64,000 nucleotides of DNA, taken from Lasioglossum baleicum (lineage: Eukaryota > Arthropoda > Insecta > Hymenoptera > Halictidae). The notes under the pieces were generated by a model that saw only the letters and a list, made by a program, of their open reading frames with translations, was not told where the DNA came from and did no database searches. Made by a program: the position numbers and the translations under genes. The stretch covers positions 12,462,001 through 12,526,000 of the forward strand of contig NC_134941.1 in the NCBI RefSeq assembly GCF_051020765.1, read 5' to 3'. Of the stretch, positions 1-10,710 are shown piece by piece. Position 1 is the stretch's first letter, and each line of letters starts with the position of its first letter.

Positions 1-420
1 ACTTCGGCGCAGTTATGTTTCGTTGTCGATTATTTACAGCCTGTACGCGGACGTAGGGTTCATTTAAGACGAGCGATCCTCGAAGGAGGTTCAAACAAAT
101 GACCCAGGCTTTACGACGCCGTGAACAAGCCCTCGGCTGACCCACCGCGAGGATCCGCGATTTACGACTGTTCCGAGTCCCTGTTAAATTATTCGAAGTC
201 GCGTGAAAGCGAGCGTCCGTAATCCTCTCGTCTGGCTCTGCAGATCTTTTTTCCCGCGATGCAGATTCCACGGTTTCCTCGCGTCTTCTCCTTCGCAGCG
301 GGAAAATATTTTTATCGTTTACGTTGCGTCACCGTTCAACGATCGAAGATATCGAATCGTCCTCTTCATTCAGTATCGTGATTCTCGTTTGCGAACATCC
401 ACGTCGACTCGTTCTGCAAG
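1..420. other. Upstream region of the first cuticle gene
   Basis: No coding exon is supported here. It should hold the promoter and 5' UTR of the gene that begins at 421. A possible initiator (TTCAGT) lies near 371-376, about 45 bases before the ATG. I see no clear TATA box at the expected distance upstream of it. Confidence 0.3.
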
Positions 421-2010
421 ATGATCGGCGAGGTTCTGTGTCTTTGCTGCGTTTTTTTGGGAAGTTTCGCGATTGGGGATGAGAATGTGGACGACCGGCC
501 TTATCAGTTCTCGTTCAACATCACCGATTTTCAGCACCGGTTCGAGAAGAAAGGTGAGAGACGATAGAAAGATAGTTGAGGGATGGGTAGACTCGTTTCC
601 AGGATTGCAAGGGTGCGGCAATCGCCTTCTCATTTCTCGATAATACGCGGGGGTTTTCACTCGCCGAAAACGCTAGATAAAAGATCGATCTAGGGCGCTA
701 TCTGCCTCAAAAGTCCTATTTCTTCGTTCACGAGACGTAATTTGCATTATTCGGCAGCATGGATATTCCTTTATGTCGATCGTAGATAGTGCAGATAAAC
801 GATTTAATGATTTCGGCGCCACAGGTTCGATTATTTTTTTAAAATAAATTTTGGTATTATATTGCGAGTTCTGCATTTTAAAAGAAATAATTTTCTGTTA
901 CTTATCTTAGCTATAGAACTTCTTATGTTAGACCAATCCTTGAGAACCCTCGTGATTTCAATTCCGAATAATCTTGACGTTGACGCACAGAAACTTTCGT
1001 TGTGTGTAAATTTTTCGCCATTCATGATGAATATTCCTTTATGTCGATCGTAGATAGTGCAGATAAACAATTTAATGATTTAATGACAGGTTTGCTCAAC
1101 CTGTGATTGATAAATTTCGGGATTGTTTGTTTTACGAGATGCTGAGGGGCTCGTCACAGGGGAGTACGGATTCATAACGGCGGACGGTGTCTACCACGAG
1201 ACAGCTTATGCTACTGATAAGGACGACAACTTCATTATCACCCGAATGAGGAACAGGAAGATCGCCTCCCGTGAGTCTACGAATCTTATCGCTCACCTAC
1301 GTTCTCTTAACTTTCACTAATCTGTTTGAACGTTGACGTCACAAGTGAAGGATGCGCTGGAGATATTCAAGGACAGGCCGGAAGCTGCGAGGAAGCTGGT
1401 GGAGGCTGTGTCAAAGGCCTGCGGGGGATGCAAGATTCCTGAAATAGGAGAAAACGCGACCGACAGCGTAAAACCAAAAAAATTGGGACCTCTTCTGGAG
1501 AAGATGACTGCAGATGCAAAACGTGGTACATGTTGTTGCATTATCTTCGACTTCTTGAAATGATCGAAAGAGAACATTTTCATCCTGTCTCTATTTCATA
1601 ATTTTGATTTTGCAGGTGGAGTACCATCGAAGGAGACACAGCTTCAAGAGAGGAACAAAATCCCAGAAGACCCGAAGGACTCTTCGAACCTGAGAAGAGG
1701 AAAAAGCCTCCTAGATGCATCCACAAGGAACAGCACAACTGCAACGAGCAAAATCCCTCGAAAGGAAGGTGGCGATGTTTTCTATCGTTTCAACTACAGC
1801 ATCACGTCTCACGAGCACCACGAAGATGGATTCAGAAGTGGTGCGAAGGATGGCAGCTATCGAGCACAAAGTGAAAATGGTGTCGACACACAGGTGAAGT
1901 ACCTGTCGAATGAATTCGGTCATCAACCGAACATTTCGTTCGTTCCTGGAGTTAATGGGACCGATGAGAGTCGGTTGAAAGGGTACTCTTTCCTGTGGTA
2001 CTGGTCTTGA
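421..2010 (+). CDS. Secreted cuticle-domain protein resembling lethal(3)malignant blood neoplasm 1
   Basis: Four exons: 421-553, 1139-1270, 1346-1522 (or to 1525) and 1616-2010, all GT-AG with matching phase 1 joins, giving about 278 residues. Exon 1 encodes a signal peptide (MIGEVLCLCCVFLGSFAIG) and the start of an insect-cuticle (chitin-binding Rebers-Riddiford-like) segment. That segment continues across the intron as GEYGFITADGVYHETAYATD, residues about 27-83. A second, weaker cuticle-like segment lies near the C terminus (about residues 200-252; FYRFNYSI, then DGSYRAQSENG). Between them is a charged linker with a CGGC motif. The layout, especially the GEYGFITADGVYH stretch, recalls insect l(3)mbn-type proteins; I name that from memory, so the orthology is inference. 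The start is the only ATG leading into a signal peptide in this frame. The weakest point is the exon 3 donor, where two GT sites three bases apart are equally plausible. Expected role: extracellular structural protein of the chitin matrix. Confidence 0.82.
605..725. repeat. Dispersed repeat, copy 1 (partner at 11397-11512)
   Basis: Lies in intron 1 of the first cuticle gene. It shares blocks in the same order with 11397-11512: a CGCCTTCTC-TTTCTCGATAAT block, an AGATCGATCTAG block and an AAAAGTCCTA block. The similarity is patchy. Family unknown, probably a decayed mobile element. Confidence 0.5.
763..1080. repeat. Pair of near-identical direct repeats about 50 bp long
   Basis: The stretch around 769-816 (ATATTCCTTTATGTCGATCG and onward) recurs almost unchanged at 1029-1078. 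About 260 bases separate the copies, all within intron 1 of the first cuticle gene. This looks like a local duplication, or direct ends flanking an inserted segment. Confidence 0.7.
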
Positions 2011-2275
2011 GAGACCTGTTCTACCATTCACCTATCAATTCACCTTCGCCCTTTTGGCCAAAGCTGACTCAAATGTTTGGCTGGACTAGGAACGGAAGAG
2101 TTACATGTCCGATGACATATTTTAGAGTAGACCAAAAATCCTTGTAAAGAATCTATATAATAAGGAACCCTCTCATTGAGTGGGGTTCACTTTCGAGTCG
2201 TCAGTTATTTTGTAAGGACGTATACTTCCTGTAAAGCGCGATTTCTTGTGAATAATCTGTTGGTGTGGCCTACCC

Positions 2276-2281
2276 AATAAA
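2276..2281 (+). terminator. Poly(A) signal of the first cuticle gene
   Basis: AATAAA lies 266 bases after the stop codon at 2008-2010, giving a plausible 3' UTR. Confidence 0.6.
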
Positions 2282-2707
2282 CTTCAAGTTATAAAGAAGA
2301 AAAAGGATTATTTCTCGAGGGAACCCCATCCTTTCTTCACGGCAGAACAATGCGATTGTTAAAAGTACTTTATGCAAAATAAAAATGTTTCATCCCTTAA
2401 TGACTTCGTTACATTAAACGCAACAGTTTCTCGTAAAAATTACTTTCCGAACGACCTAAGAATTGCGGCATGGTTTCCTTGTTCTCGGGCACTGTGCGTT
2501 TGATGAAATTGATAAGACCGAAGGAATGCGTGACGGTTCACGTGACACGTTTTCGGAGCTGATCGCTCTAACGTCGGTCCCGCGAGCACCGAGCGAAACT
2601 CGTTCTGCAAAAAATCTAGTTTGACCGGTGAAAAGACAAGGCAATTTTCGGAAACCGCAAACTCGAGAGAGAGGCCGAGCGAATTCGCGGAATAGCGTAA
2701 ATATTAA

Positions 2708-2898
2708 CCCTTAGCGCTCGAATGGCGACTCTGAAAATTGCTGTACCATTATTCGAAATATTGTTAGACACTTAGGTATTGTACGAGGTATTTTATCAAT
2801 TTTATATCCATACAAAGAAAAACATTAATATAGAATGGAATTATTCTAGGAAGAGATGTTTAAGTCTTGAATTAAAATAGCTCCGAGTTTGAACATGT
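2708..2898. mobile_element. Short non-autonomous element, TTAA-flanked (piggyBac-like)
   Basis: Begins CCCTTAGCGCTCGAATGGC after TTAA (2704-2707) and runs to a TTAA-containing site near 2899. It matches the copy at 25251-25468 over most of its length, including the AAAATAGCTCCGAGT block near the right end. TTAA flanks with a CCC start are typical of piggyBac-related elements. The class assignment is inference. Confidence 0.55.
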
Positions 2899-4089
2899 TT
2901 AAACAATCATAATGTATTAGTATTGGGTATCACTGGATTCGGGAAAGTCTGCAGAATCTTTTGCTGTAAAGAACAATTCAATATCTTCTATAATAACATC
3001 GCAATATTTGTTTAAAGTTGAAAAATACGTCTTTTTCAATGTCATGTTTCTCAAAAACTGTGCGTGTAGGAGAAAAATTACGAGCAGTTTCGGAATCAAC
3101 CCAAAAGACTCTACAAGATCCACCCAACAGTATATTAGAAACATAAAAAAAGTCGAAATTTGTTGAACAGTGTATCTTTTGTTCGGAAGTACCTGTTGTA
3201 ATCGAGTTACGCGAGAAGTTACCCCGGCAAATTCTGCAGATCCGCCAGAACAAGCGAAAGTCCTATTAATGAACAATCGGTGACGAAGCCGCCGAAAAAA
3301 TGCCTGTATTATTTTTTATCTGGACGGTAGTTTCGAAAGCAACGATTTCACTACGATTCCGTGCCTCTTCGTTCCTTAAATAACGATAAAGATGTTCGGA
3401 ATTAGGTTGTATTAGCATCCCGTGGTAGTTCCAAGCGGAATTTCTGTCGTCGGTCCACGTACGTGACCAACACGCGTGCCAAGTTAAACGCGCGCGATCC
3501 TAAATCCATTATTTTTTCCCTCTTTCGGCGTGGAAAAGATGTCTCGGACGCGCCATAAAAAATTCATTTCGAACGGATTCCCGATCGGTGCCTATCGATT
3601 CTCACGGCGACCCGTAATTAGCTGAAACTTGGTCTCAATCCGTCGCGAATTCACACACGGTGAATTTTCCGTGGGCGATGTGGCCCGTTAGGCTTAAGAA
3701 TCGCTTATTATTGATCGTAATCGGGACCTTGACCGATTCTATGATTTTAGGGACTCTGGGCTATGGGGGAACCTATCGTTTCAGCTATGGGAAATGATTA
3801 CCGAGCGGGATTAGGCAAATTTTTGGAGTGATGGAATTTTTGTACGTTCAAACGAGGAGATCAGACCAAAATTTTTCCTACATCGACCTCTTTTAAAAGA
3901 TTTATTTCCTGCATCGATCCCCCTACATTTTTAACTAACAATTACACATAAAAAATGGCAAAGATTATTCTTGTACTATGTATTTCCATTTTTACTCTTT
4001 ACTCAAATAAAAGCGACGGCGGCATTCGGCACGGACCACACCATATACAATTAAAACAGACATTATTATCCAATTATTACACTCCTTAA

Positions 4090-4485
4090 AGATTAAATAA
4101 AATTTCAAAACAATATTAATTAATCAAAACAATATTTTAAAAAATATTAAATTCTATATAAAATCTCTATAAATAATATCACTCCCTCAAATAATATTAG
4201 ATACATAAATTTTCATATTAATTTAATGATATTTTAAAACAATACTAAATTCTATATAAATTTCTAAAAAATATCACTCCCCCAAATAATATCAGATACA
4301 TAAATTTTCATATTAATTTAATGATATTTTAAAACAATACCAAATTCTATATAAAATTTCTATAAATAATATTACTCCCTCAAATAATATTCAATACATA
4401 AATTTTTATATTAATTTAATGATATTTTAAAGCAATCCTAAATTCTATATAAATTTGTATAGATCGACCCCCGTTGGGAACCCCT
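4090..4485. repeat. AT-rich tandem repeat ending in a hAT-like terminus
   Basis: Four tandem units with a period of about 95-98 bp. The marker ATTCTATATA recurs at 4151, 4249, 4344 and 4442. The array runs into CCCCGTTGGGAACCCCTG at about 4468-4485, which read in reverse gives the CAGGGGTTCCCAAC terminus common in hAT elements. I could not find the matching left end or an 8-bp target duplication. The array is probably the inside of a decayed hAT element. Confidence 0.6.
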
Positions 4486-5101
4486 GTACTAGACAAACGA
4501 ATAATTCTTATAATTCCATAGAGAAGCGAATTAATCTTTTACCAGGCGCGATTAGCTAAATATTAGGCTGGAAGGAAAGTTCCGTAATATTTTACCGAGT
4601 CATTGGAAATAGTAATCGTCAGGTTATCATGAAGTAATATTAAACGTATATTTCTACAAATTGATTAAAATGTTTTTTTTTTAAATACGACAGAACTTTG
4701 CGTCCAGCATAACACTTCGTTTTGCAGTTATGTTTCCTGAATGCGTCGGGTTAATCGGGTCAACGGTCAGTGGACTCACCTTGACATTGGGCCAGGTATT
4801 TTTGGAAGGCCGTGGTTCCTCCCCGGATGCAGAGGTGTCCGCTAGAATATCTGAGAGTGGTCCGCGCGGGCCCGACTAGCTACTCTAGTCCCCGAATAGG
4901 CGTACAGAATTCCTTAAGGAGAACCGTGTACGATGTGTGCTCACGAAAAGCATCGGCAGTGGGGGGATGCCGGTCGGTGCTCACTTGAAACAGGACTTAC
5001 TTGATTGGCGGAAGTCCAGGAGGTAGGGGTTAGACTCTCATATATGTTCGACCAAGCTGCCTTCCACAAGCACTTTGCGCCCGTGACACGCGGTCCAAGG
5101 A

Positions 5102-5109
5102 TATAAAAA
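5102..5109 (+). promoter_or_regulatory. TATA box of the Osiris gene
   Basis: TATAAAAA lies about 125-130 bases upstream of the ATG at 5235. A start site near 5130-5140 would leave a 5' UTR of about 100 bases with no obvious intron. Confidence 0.6.
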
Positions 5110-5234
5110 GCGGAAGGCGGCGAACTCGAGGAAAACCGAGTCAAGGGTGGAGAACAGGAAGCCTAGAAGCCCGTGAATTCGCGTGGTGACAGTGATAGTA
5201 GTAGTCTCTCAGAGTTCGAACCTCGAGGAGGACC

Positions 5235-8200
5235 ATGAGGATAACCGTGTCGATTTTACTGGCCCTGGGCCTGGCCGTCTGCGCCTATTGTGAACCGATC
5301 CAGAAGAAAGAGGACACGGACAGTGCCTTCAACTGCGTGTTCGAGGACAATACTCTGGATTGCTTGAAGACCCGATTGGCCAGGGACCTTGATCATGCTG
5401 AACTACAAGTGGCCGGCAAAATGAGCGACCCTCCGCTCAGCGCGGTCATCGAGCAGACCGGAAACTACGTCGCGGAGGTCGTCGACACCGTCCAGAACCC
5501 CGAGAAAGAGGACCCGGAAGACCAAGCTGCCGATCAAGGTGAGAATCTAGACTCAACCCTTATTAGTAGACTGCGGATTTGTATGCAAAATAAAAATGTT
5601 CTGCATTAATTGTGGGAAGCAAGAGGAAAATAAAAATTGACTTCATCCCTTAATGATTTCGTTACATTGCAAATCTTTTATCAATTTTTTTAAAAATGCA
5701 TACAGATCTGCGATACATTTATTAGGAAATTTTTAAACTCTGCTCATACGAGCGTTATTTACTCGCATCTACATGGCCCGAGGAAAAATAAGGTTGAGCA
5801 CGGCTGATTTAGACCGTGCGCGAAACGGGTGCGCGATTCCTCGAACCGCGACAGCTGATCGTCCGATTAATCGAGCGAGGCGCGTAGCAGATCGGATTTC
5901 TAATACCAGACACGTGGAGCGACCGTCAATCTCTCCCACAGCAGTGACATCAAAACCCTCGACTTTTACCGGCCTTGAACCTGTTCGGGCCTTATCGGAA
6001 CCGGCCCCGATTGAGTTACGGGATTCTTCGAAGACCGTTCGACCACTTCGGCTCTTTTGTTTGACAAGTCTTGGAATGGAAAGTGCATCGGAAAGAGCAC
6101 CGAATCGAACCGGTCGATGAATGAACCGGCAGCGTGCTGCGCGATTTTTATGAATGAGCAGCTCGCGGGAAGATTATGCGAGTAACGCAGGGAAAGAGGC
6201 AGAGGTTTGTCGGTCGTGAAGTTTGAAAGATTCCTCAAACGAACCGGTACGACGGTGTTTGAACACGTCGGACGTGTTTGCTTAGGAAAAGACAATTGGT
6301 TGTTTGTCGAATTGAGTGCGTTTTCCACGGGTGAGCAAATGCGTGTCTTTAGGTCACCGGTGATCGCTTGAAATTCAACATCCGATATGTCACCGACTTC
6401 TCCCATTTTGTACCTGTACGGATAGTCGGTGGTTTAATGCCGCGGGTTGGGCAAATCGACGTTAACGGTACCGAGGCTCGTTATGGTCGCTATCTTTCCG
6501 AGCAAACCGCCAGAAAATTGAACAATTCCCGAGCGCGCCGAGCTCTAGGTGGTTCACCCGATCGTTTATGATGCGTCGCTGAAACCACCGAAACGATCCC
6601 CACCTCTCCGTCTAGATAGATATCAGGGTCGCGAACGGTTATCGTCGAAACAATCGTGACTCATTTTTAAGAAAGTTGCGTACAATCGTGCCGAAAGAAA
6701 TCACGAGGAATGGTTTCTGGGTCACGCGACTGGATCAGCTGAAGAATTGAATTAATTGCCTCGACGAATCGGGTGGCGGTGCCTTTTTCGTCGGGGACCT
6801 CTTCGGTCCGGTATTCATAGTTCTTCTGGCTAGGGCTGTCGATTTCCGAAGCTTCGACTCTTCGAGGATTCGAAGGATTCGAATCGTTCGAATCGAATTA
6901 GACAGCCGATCTTTATGCATTTGTGACAAGAATGAGTAGGTGTAATTGAAAACAGTGAAAACATTACAAGAATTAAAAAACTCTGTTATATTATTTTCAA
7001 CCTTTTATCCGTGTTGACGAAGAAAATAAATTTCTACTTCACCCCAGTTTGTTAAAACTCAAGTAAAACATTTTTACTTTGCATGAAGGTCCGCTGTCTA
7101 GTCATGATTTTTGACAAATAAAAAATTTGACAGAATTATCACAGAACGTAGAATATAATTCTATAAACTTTGAGCTTCTAAGGAAAGTAACAGCCCTACT
7201 TCGACCCCGAGGTCAACGGTGTCCTTGACCCATTGCAGAGGCTTCCTCCTCGTTTTCTCCGGCAATCAAATGAAGTTTGCGTCAGCTTCTTCCAAAGAAG
7301 AAGCTCTTTTCTAAAGGTGTCGATAAGAACCTGCTGTCTACGTGTGTTCATGCTTTCGAGAATCGATAACGCTGTCAATAGTTAATGAAGATACGCGTAG
7401 AAATGTAGATAAGTTGCAATAGCTGACACGCTTTTCTTGATAAGCGTCCAAGTATTCGTGTGCTTGTTTGTCTTTTGATTAGTGATTCATTTGCCGAGAC
7501 GGTAGTTCAACACACGTGCCCGCGATTGCAAATAAGAGAAATGAATGAAAGTGTACGAGGTTGCAGGAATCAGTGCTGTAAACATCCTGGTCACGCGTCA
7601 TCATCAATTTCATGCGACTCTTCGGGTTCGGATATATTTAGAGGATCCTATATTCCTTTTAACACTTAACAGGCGCCACTAAAAATTGCTGTATCATTAT
7701 TCAAAATAATACTCACAATTACTAAACATTTAGGTATTTTATGAGGTACACTGCGGTGCATAACTATAGCACCGTTTAAATTTTTACCCGTTTCAGAATT
7801 CAGACTGAAAGTGCGAAAAAATTAATTGTAAAAATCGAAAGGGTATGAAAAATATTGAAGTTTAAATTAATTTTAATTTAAATTCTCCTCTTGTACAAAA
7901 CGATACAAACAATAGTATGAATTTCACTGTTGCGTAACAATAGCACCACATCAATAAAAACAATGATAAACGATTTTAATATCTTGTAGGACCACCTTTT
8001 TTTGAAATTAACTCGAAAACTCTATCTGGTACGCTATCAATAAGTTTCCGAAAAATGTCTCTGCTGATTTTTTTACTAATATCGATTATGGCGCTTTTTA
8101 ATTCGGAAACGTTTCCGTATTGCCGATTTTCTGCATAAACGTTCCTGACAATTATGCCCCAGATATTTTCCATGGGATTTTGGTCGGGTGAACATGCTGG

Positions 8201-10225
8201 CCATTTAATATTGTTAATATCGTTTGCTTCGAACCATGCCATCACTTTTCGACTTGTGTGTATAGCCGCGTTATCTTGTTGAAACGTCCAATTTGTAGTA
8301 CTATTTTCTTGTAGAAAGGGTAGCAAATTGTTTTCCAAGATACCAATATATTCATCACTATTCATTTTCTTCGATGGGAAAGCTAATTGTAACATGCCAT
8401 CACTGTGAAAAGCCCCCCAAACCATAAGACTTCCTCCACCGAAATTTCTTTTCGTGAAATACCGTGGTTCCTTGCGGAGATCTCGCCAGTAGGAATTGTA
8501 CCCATCAGGTCCATCAAGGTTGAATTTTTTTTCGTCCGAAAAGATAGTCTAATTGTCAATAAAAGAAATTACAATAAGCTGGGTTTAGAAGATTTTCAGA
8601 AATTAACTTACGTTATGCCAGTTCCGATGCATGTTTGCTCGAGCGTATTGAAGTCTTGCAATCTTATGGCGCGGTAGAAGTTTGGGTGCAGACTTTAATT
8701 TTTGTCTCACGATGTTTCCATTTGCTTGTAAAGCTCGATGTATAGTCCACCGTGAAACATCAAGATTAAGTTCTTTTTTAATTTGGTTACAACTTTTTAA
8801 TGTGTTGCTGGCCGTTTTCACAATTATTCGTTCCGTACGTGGACTCAATTTCTTCTTTGGTCCACCCGTTTTATTCTTCCCATAGTTATCTTGGTCACGT
8901 AAAAAGTTTATAACAACTTTATGTGACCTTCCTAGCCTACGAGCAATTTCGCGCATGCTAAAATCTATTTCCTTCAGGGCTAAAATTTTACCCCTCTCTT
9001 CTTCCGTTAAATATGTACCACGCGGCATTTTCAAGATACAAATTTTTATATTTACTGTGGAAAATTCTTTTTTCAATTTCTATTTTCACGGATACTTCGT
9101 TATGATACTTTGTTTAGTGAAATTAGTAAATAACAACGACGGTGCTATAGTTACGCAACAGTTGAAAATCACATTTTCGATTATATCGTCTTGTATAAGA
9201 GGGCCATTTCAATATGATTTAGTCTACAGTCCATTTTTTTCATACTTTTACAATTTCTACAATAAATTTTTTTGCACTTTTCACTTAAAGTCTGGAACTG
9301 GTAAAAATTTAAACGGTGCTATAGTTATGCACCGCAGTGTATAATGCAAACAGACGTCGATAATGTAAATTTCTATTTAAATATTGATTAAAAACTGCGA
9401 CGTTCTATTGAAATCTTGATTAAAAGCTACGACGTTCGTTTTTTTGTTGTATTGAAATATGATTCTAAAAGCACTTTTAGTTTTTCCCGAATTTTCCATT
9501 TTTCCGTGATACTTTTCCAATTTTTCTTATCCTATAACACCTAGTTCGGACTAATACGAACATTTTAAAAAAAGAATTAGCCAAATCGGTCCAGCCGTTC
9601 TCAAGTGATGCGCTTACCAACGAACAGCATTTGATTTTTATTTATATAGATTATACCAACTTCATTCCCATGAAATTTCAAAAATCATAGGGAGGAAATA
9701 TTCAACCCTAGGAAGAAAAATAAATATTTCGTTATATCGATCGTAAAGTTCATAAAACCTATATTAATGCTAGGAAGAAATGTTTCATTGTCGCACACAA
9801 AATCTGGCACACAGATCTAACATAAATAACGTTATCTAGATAATAATTTTATCATTTGTGTTGCAGTGGAGGGACGGAGGAAGAAGATCGGCAAGAAGAA
9901 GCAGAAGCAACTGCAGAAGCTGCTCGGTTTGGCGATGCTGTTGAAAGCGAAGTTGGGTCTGCTGCTCCAGTTGCTCGGCGCTCACTTCCAAGTGAAGATA
10001 GTCACTCTTTCCTTCATCAGCTTCATCGCCAACATGGTCAGGCTGTGGCTGGACCTGAAAAAACAGCATCCACCGAAAGTGGTGTACTACGAGCACGCGC
10101 AACACCAGCACCACTACGAGCACGATGATCACGATCACGATCATGATCACAGCTACTGGGGACGATCCTCGGCTCCCTCTGCTCAGAATCTCGCTTACTC
10201 CGCCCACGTTCCCAAAACCAAATAG
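5235..10225 (+). CDS. Osiris family protein (DUF1676)
   Basis: Two exons, 5235-5538 and 9867-10225, joined by a phase 1 GT-AG intron of 4.3 kb, give 220 residues. Visible features in order: a signal peptide (MRITVSILLALGLAVCAYC); a short two-cysteine segment (FNCVFEDNTLDCLKTRL); a linker; a basic patch (RRKKIGKKKQK); a long hydrophobic stretch (LLGLAMLLKAKLGLLLQLLG to about FIANMV); a His/Asp-rich region (HDDHDHDHDH); and a C-terminal AQNLAYSAHVP. Together these are the hallmarks of the insect-specific Osiris family, and AQxLAY is the family's terminal motif. Osiris proteins are secretory-pathway or membrane proteins linked to cuticle formation. I cannot tell which numbered member this is. 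The ATG sits in a good context (GGACCATGA) and no upstream ATG fits. The intron is full of mobile elements, including a complete-looking Tc1 transposon on the opposite strand. Confidence 0.93.
5569..5713. mobile_element. Diverged copy of the GACTGCGG inverted-repeat element
   Basis: Left end GACTGCGGATTTGTATGC and right end GCATACAGATCTGCGA are imperfect inverted repeats flanked by TA. It begins only 30 bases after the Osiris exon 1 donor. It has no coding capacity. Confidence 0.6.
5714..6900. other. Osiris intron, part without recognised elements
   Basis: About 1.2 kb of mixed composition, CpG-rich around 5770-6600. Open frames occur on both strands (for example 5966-6406 minus), but they overlap each other and show no domain or splice structure. 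I see no supported gene. Confidence 0.4.
6901..7098. mobile_element. GACTGCGG-family inverted-repeat element, subtype b
   Basis: Ends GACAGCCGATCTTTATGC and GCATGAAGGTCCGCTGTC are inverted repeats flanked by TA on both sides, 198 bp. Its interior matches the outer element at 57867-58431 (shared GAGTAGGTGTAATT and TATATTATTTTCAACC blocks), which defines a subfamily. Confidence 0.75.
7749..9339 (-). mobile_element. Tc1-type DNA transposon, apparently complete, with IR/DR ends
   Basis: A 1591-bp element flanked by TA (7747-7748 and 9340-9341). Its outermost about 40 bases are near-perfect inverted repeats (CACTGCGGTGCATAACTATA at the left, its complement at the right). Similarity continues imperfectly for about 110 bases. 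A second motif, CACTGTTGCGTAACAATAGC, starts at 7925 and recurs inverted at 9141-9164. Each end therefore has an outer and an inner copy about 176 bases apart, the IR/DR arrangement known from some Tc1 elements. The single gene inside is a DD34E transposase on the minus strand. Well-matched ends and an open coding region suggest a recent insertion. Confidence 0.93.
7976..9028 (-). CDS. Tc1-type DD34E transposase with one short intron
   Basis: Minus-strand exons 9028-8612 and 8548-7976 are joined across a 63-bp intron (GTAAGT...AATTAG), phase 0, giving 329 residues. The N-terminal part holds two helix-turn-helix regions: about residues 8-50, including MREIARRLGRSHKVV, and a second near 80-120. 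A GPKKKLSPRTERI hook lies between them. The catalytic triad is Asp144 (IFSDEKKFNL), Asp231 (FQQDNAAIH) and Glu266 (SPDQNPMENIW). Exactly 34 residues separate the last two, the Tc1 signature. Without splicing the frame stops just after residue 141, before the catalytic core, so the intron decides whether the gene is intact. The start could also be the ATG at 9076, adding 16 residues; MPRGTYLTEEER is the usual family start. Cut-and-paste transposition at TA sites is the expected activity. Confidence 0.9.
9480..9655 (+). mobile_element. LINE-like 3' tail (RTE-type) fragment
   Basis: The text AAATCGGTCCAGCCGTTCTC followed by TGATGCGCTTACCAACGAAC and a T-rich TTTATATAGAT end is the typical 3' terminus of many insect RTE-like LINEs and their short derivatives. 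No reverse transcriptase is present. It sits between the Tc1 element and the resumed older repeat. The assignment rests on remembered consensus. Confidence 0.5.
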
Positions 10226-10710
10226 TCAATAACTTCGACGTGCTCCGACAGCAACGTCGGGAAAAGAAGCGACCGGACGCGTCTTGCTCAGGTTTCTAGT
10301 TAATTCTTCTACGCGTCGTTCTATTTATGTTGAATTATTTATTTGTTTTTATTTACGTCGCCCTCGTCGTTGTTAACGCGTCGCCGCCTGCCGGCAACAA
10401 AAGTGAAATTCTTTAAGAGACAACTTCCTTAATTTCAGTTCGTTAATTTTGTCAGATGCTAAATATTCTATTGAGACTTACGTAACTCTGTCAGAGATAG
10501 AGCATGAATTGTACCGAGCCTAATCGCGCGGCAGCGACCGCGTTAACAAATCGAAGCGTCCGTCCTCGCGTACCAAAGTCCACCTCGCGCGCCTATTTCC
10601 GCGCATTCCCCAACGCTGCATTCCTGCCAAATTTTGTTAATTTATTCGCCCCCGCTCGTTGTAATTTAATCGTTAATCTAATCGCCTGTAAGGAACGTAC
10701 AAGTAATAAA
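10226..10710 (+). terminator. Osiris 3' UTR and poly(A) signal
   Basis: AATAAA at 10705-10710 is the first canonical signal after the stop at 10223-10225, implying a 3' UTR of about 500 bases. Confidence 0.5.

Larger units (their letters stand above)
2282..5101. other. Intergenic region without a recognised gene
   Basis: Separates the first cuticle gene from the Osiris gene. It holds a TTAA-flanked element (2708-2898), AT-rich tandem repeats (4090-4460) and promoter-proximal sequence of the Osiris gene near its right edge. Two overlapping open frames on the minus strand around 2917-3276 match nothing I recognise and are probably chance. Confidence 0.5.
7660..9750. mobile_element. Older repeat split by two later insertions
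   Basis: The left part (about 7660-7748; GCCACTAAAAATTGCTGTA, then ATTACTAAACATTTAGGTAT) matches the start of the TTAA element at 25251-25468. The matching right part (TATACCAACTTCATTCCCATG and onward) resumes at about 9652, resembling the unbroken copy near 11309-11395. Between the halves sit a Tc1 element and a LINE-like 3' tail, so this is a host repeat hit at least twice. Confidence 0.5.

Noticed and set aside
2917..3276. Minus-strand open frames of 119 and 91 codons in AT-rich DNA
   Set aside because: They overlap in different frames, show no domain I know, and end next to a mobile element. Possibly a decayed element, but nothing supports a gene.
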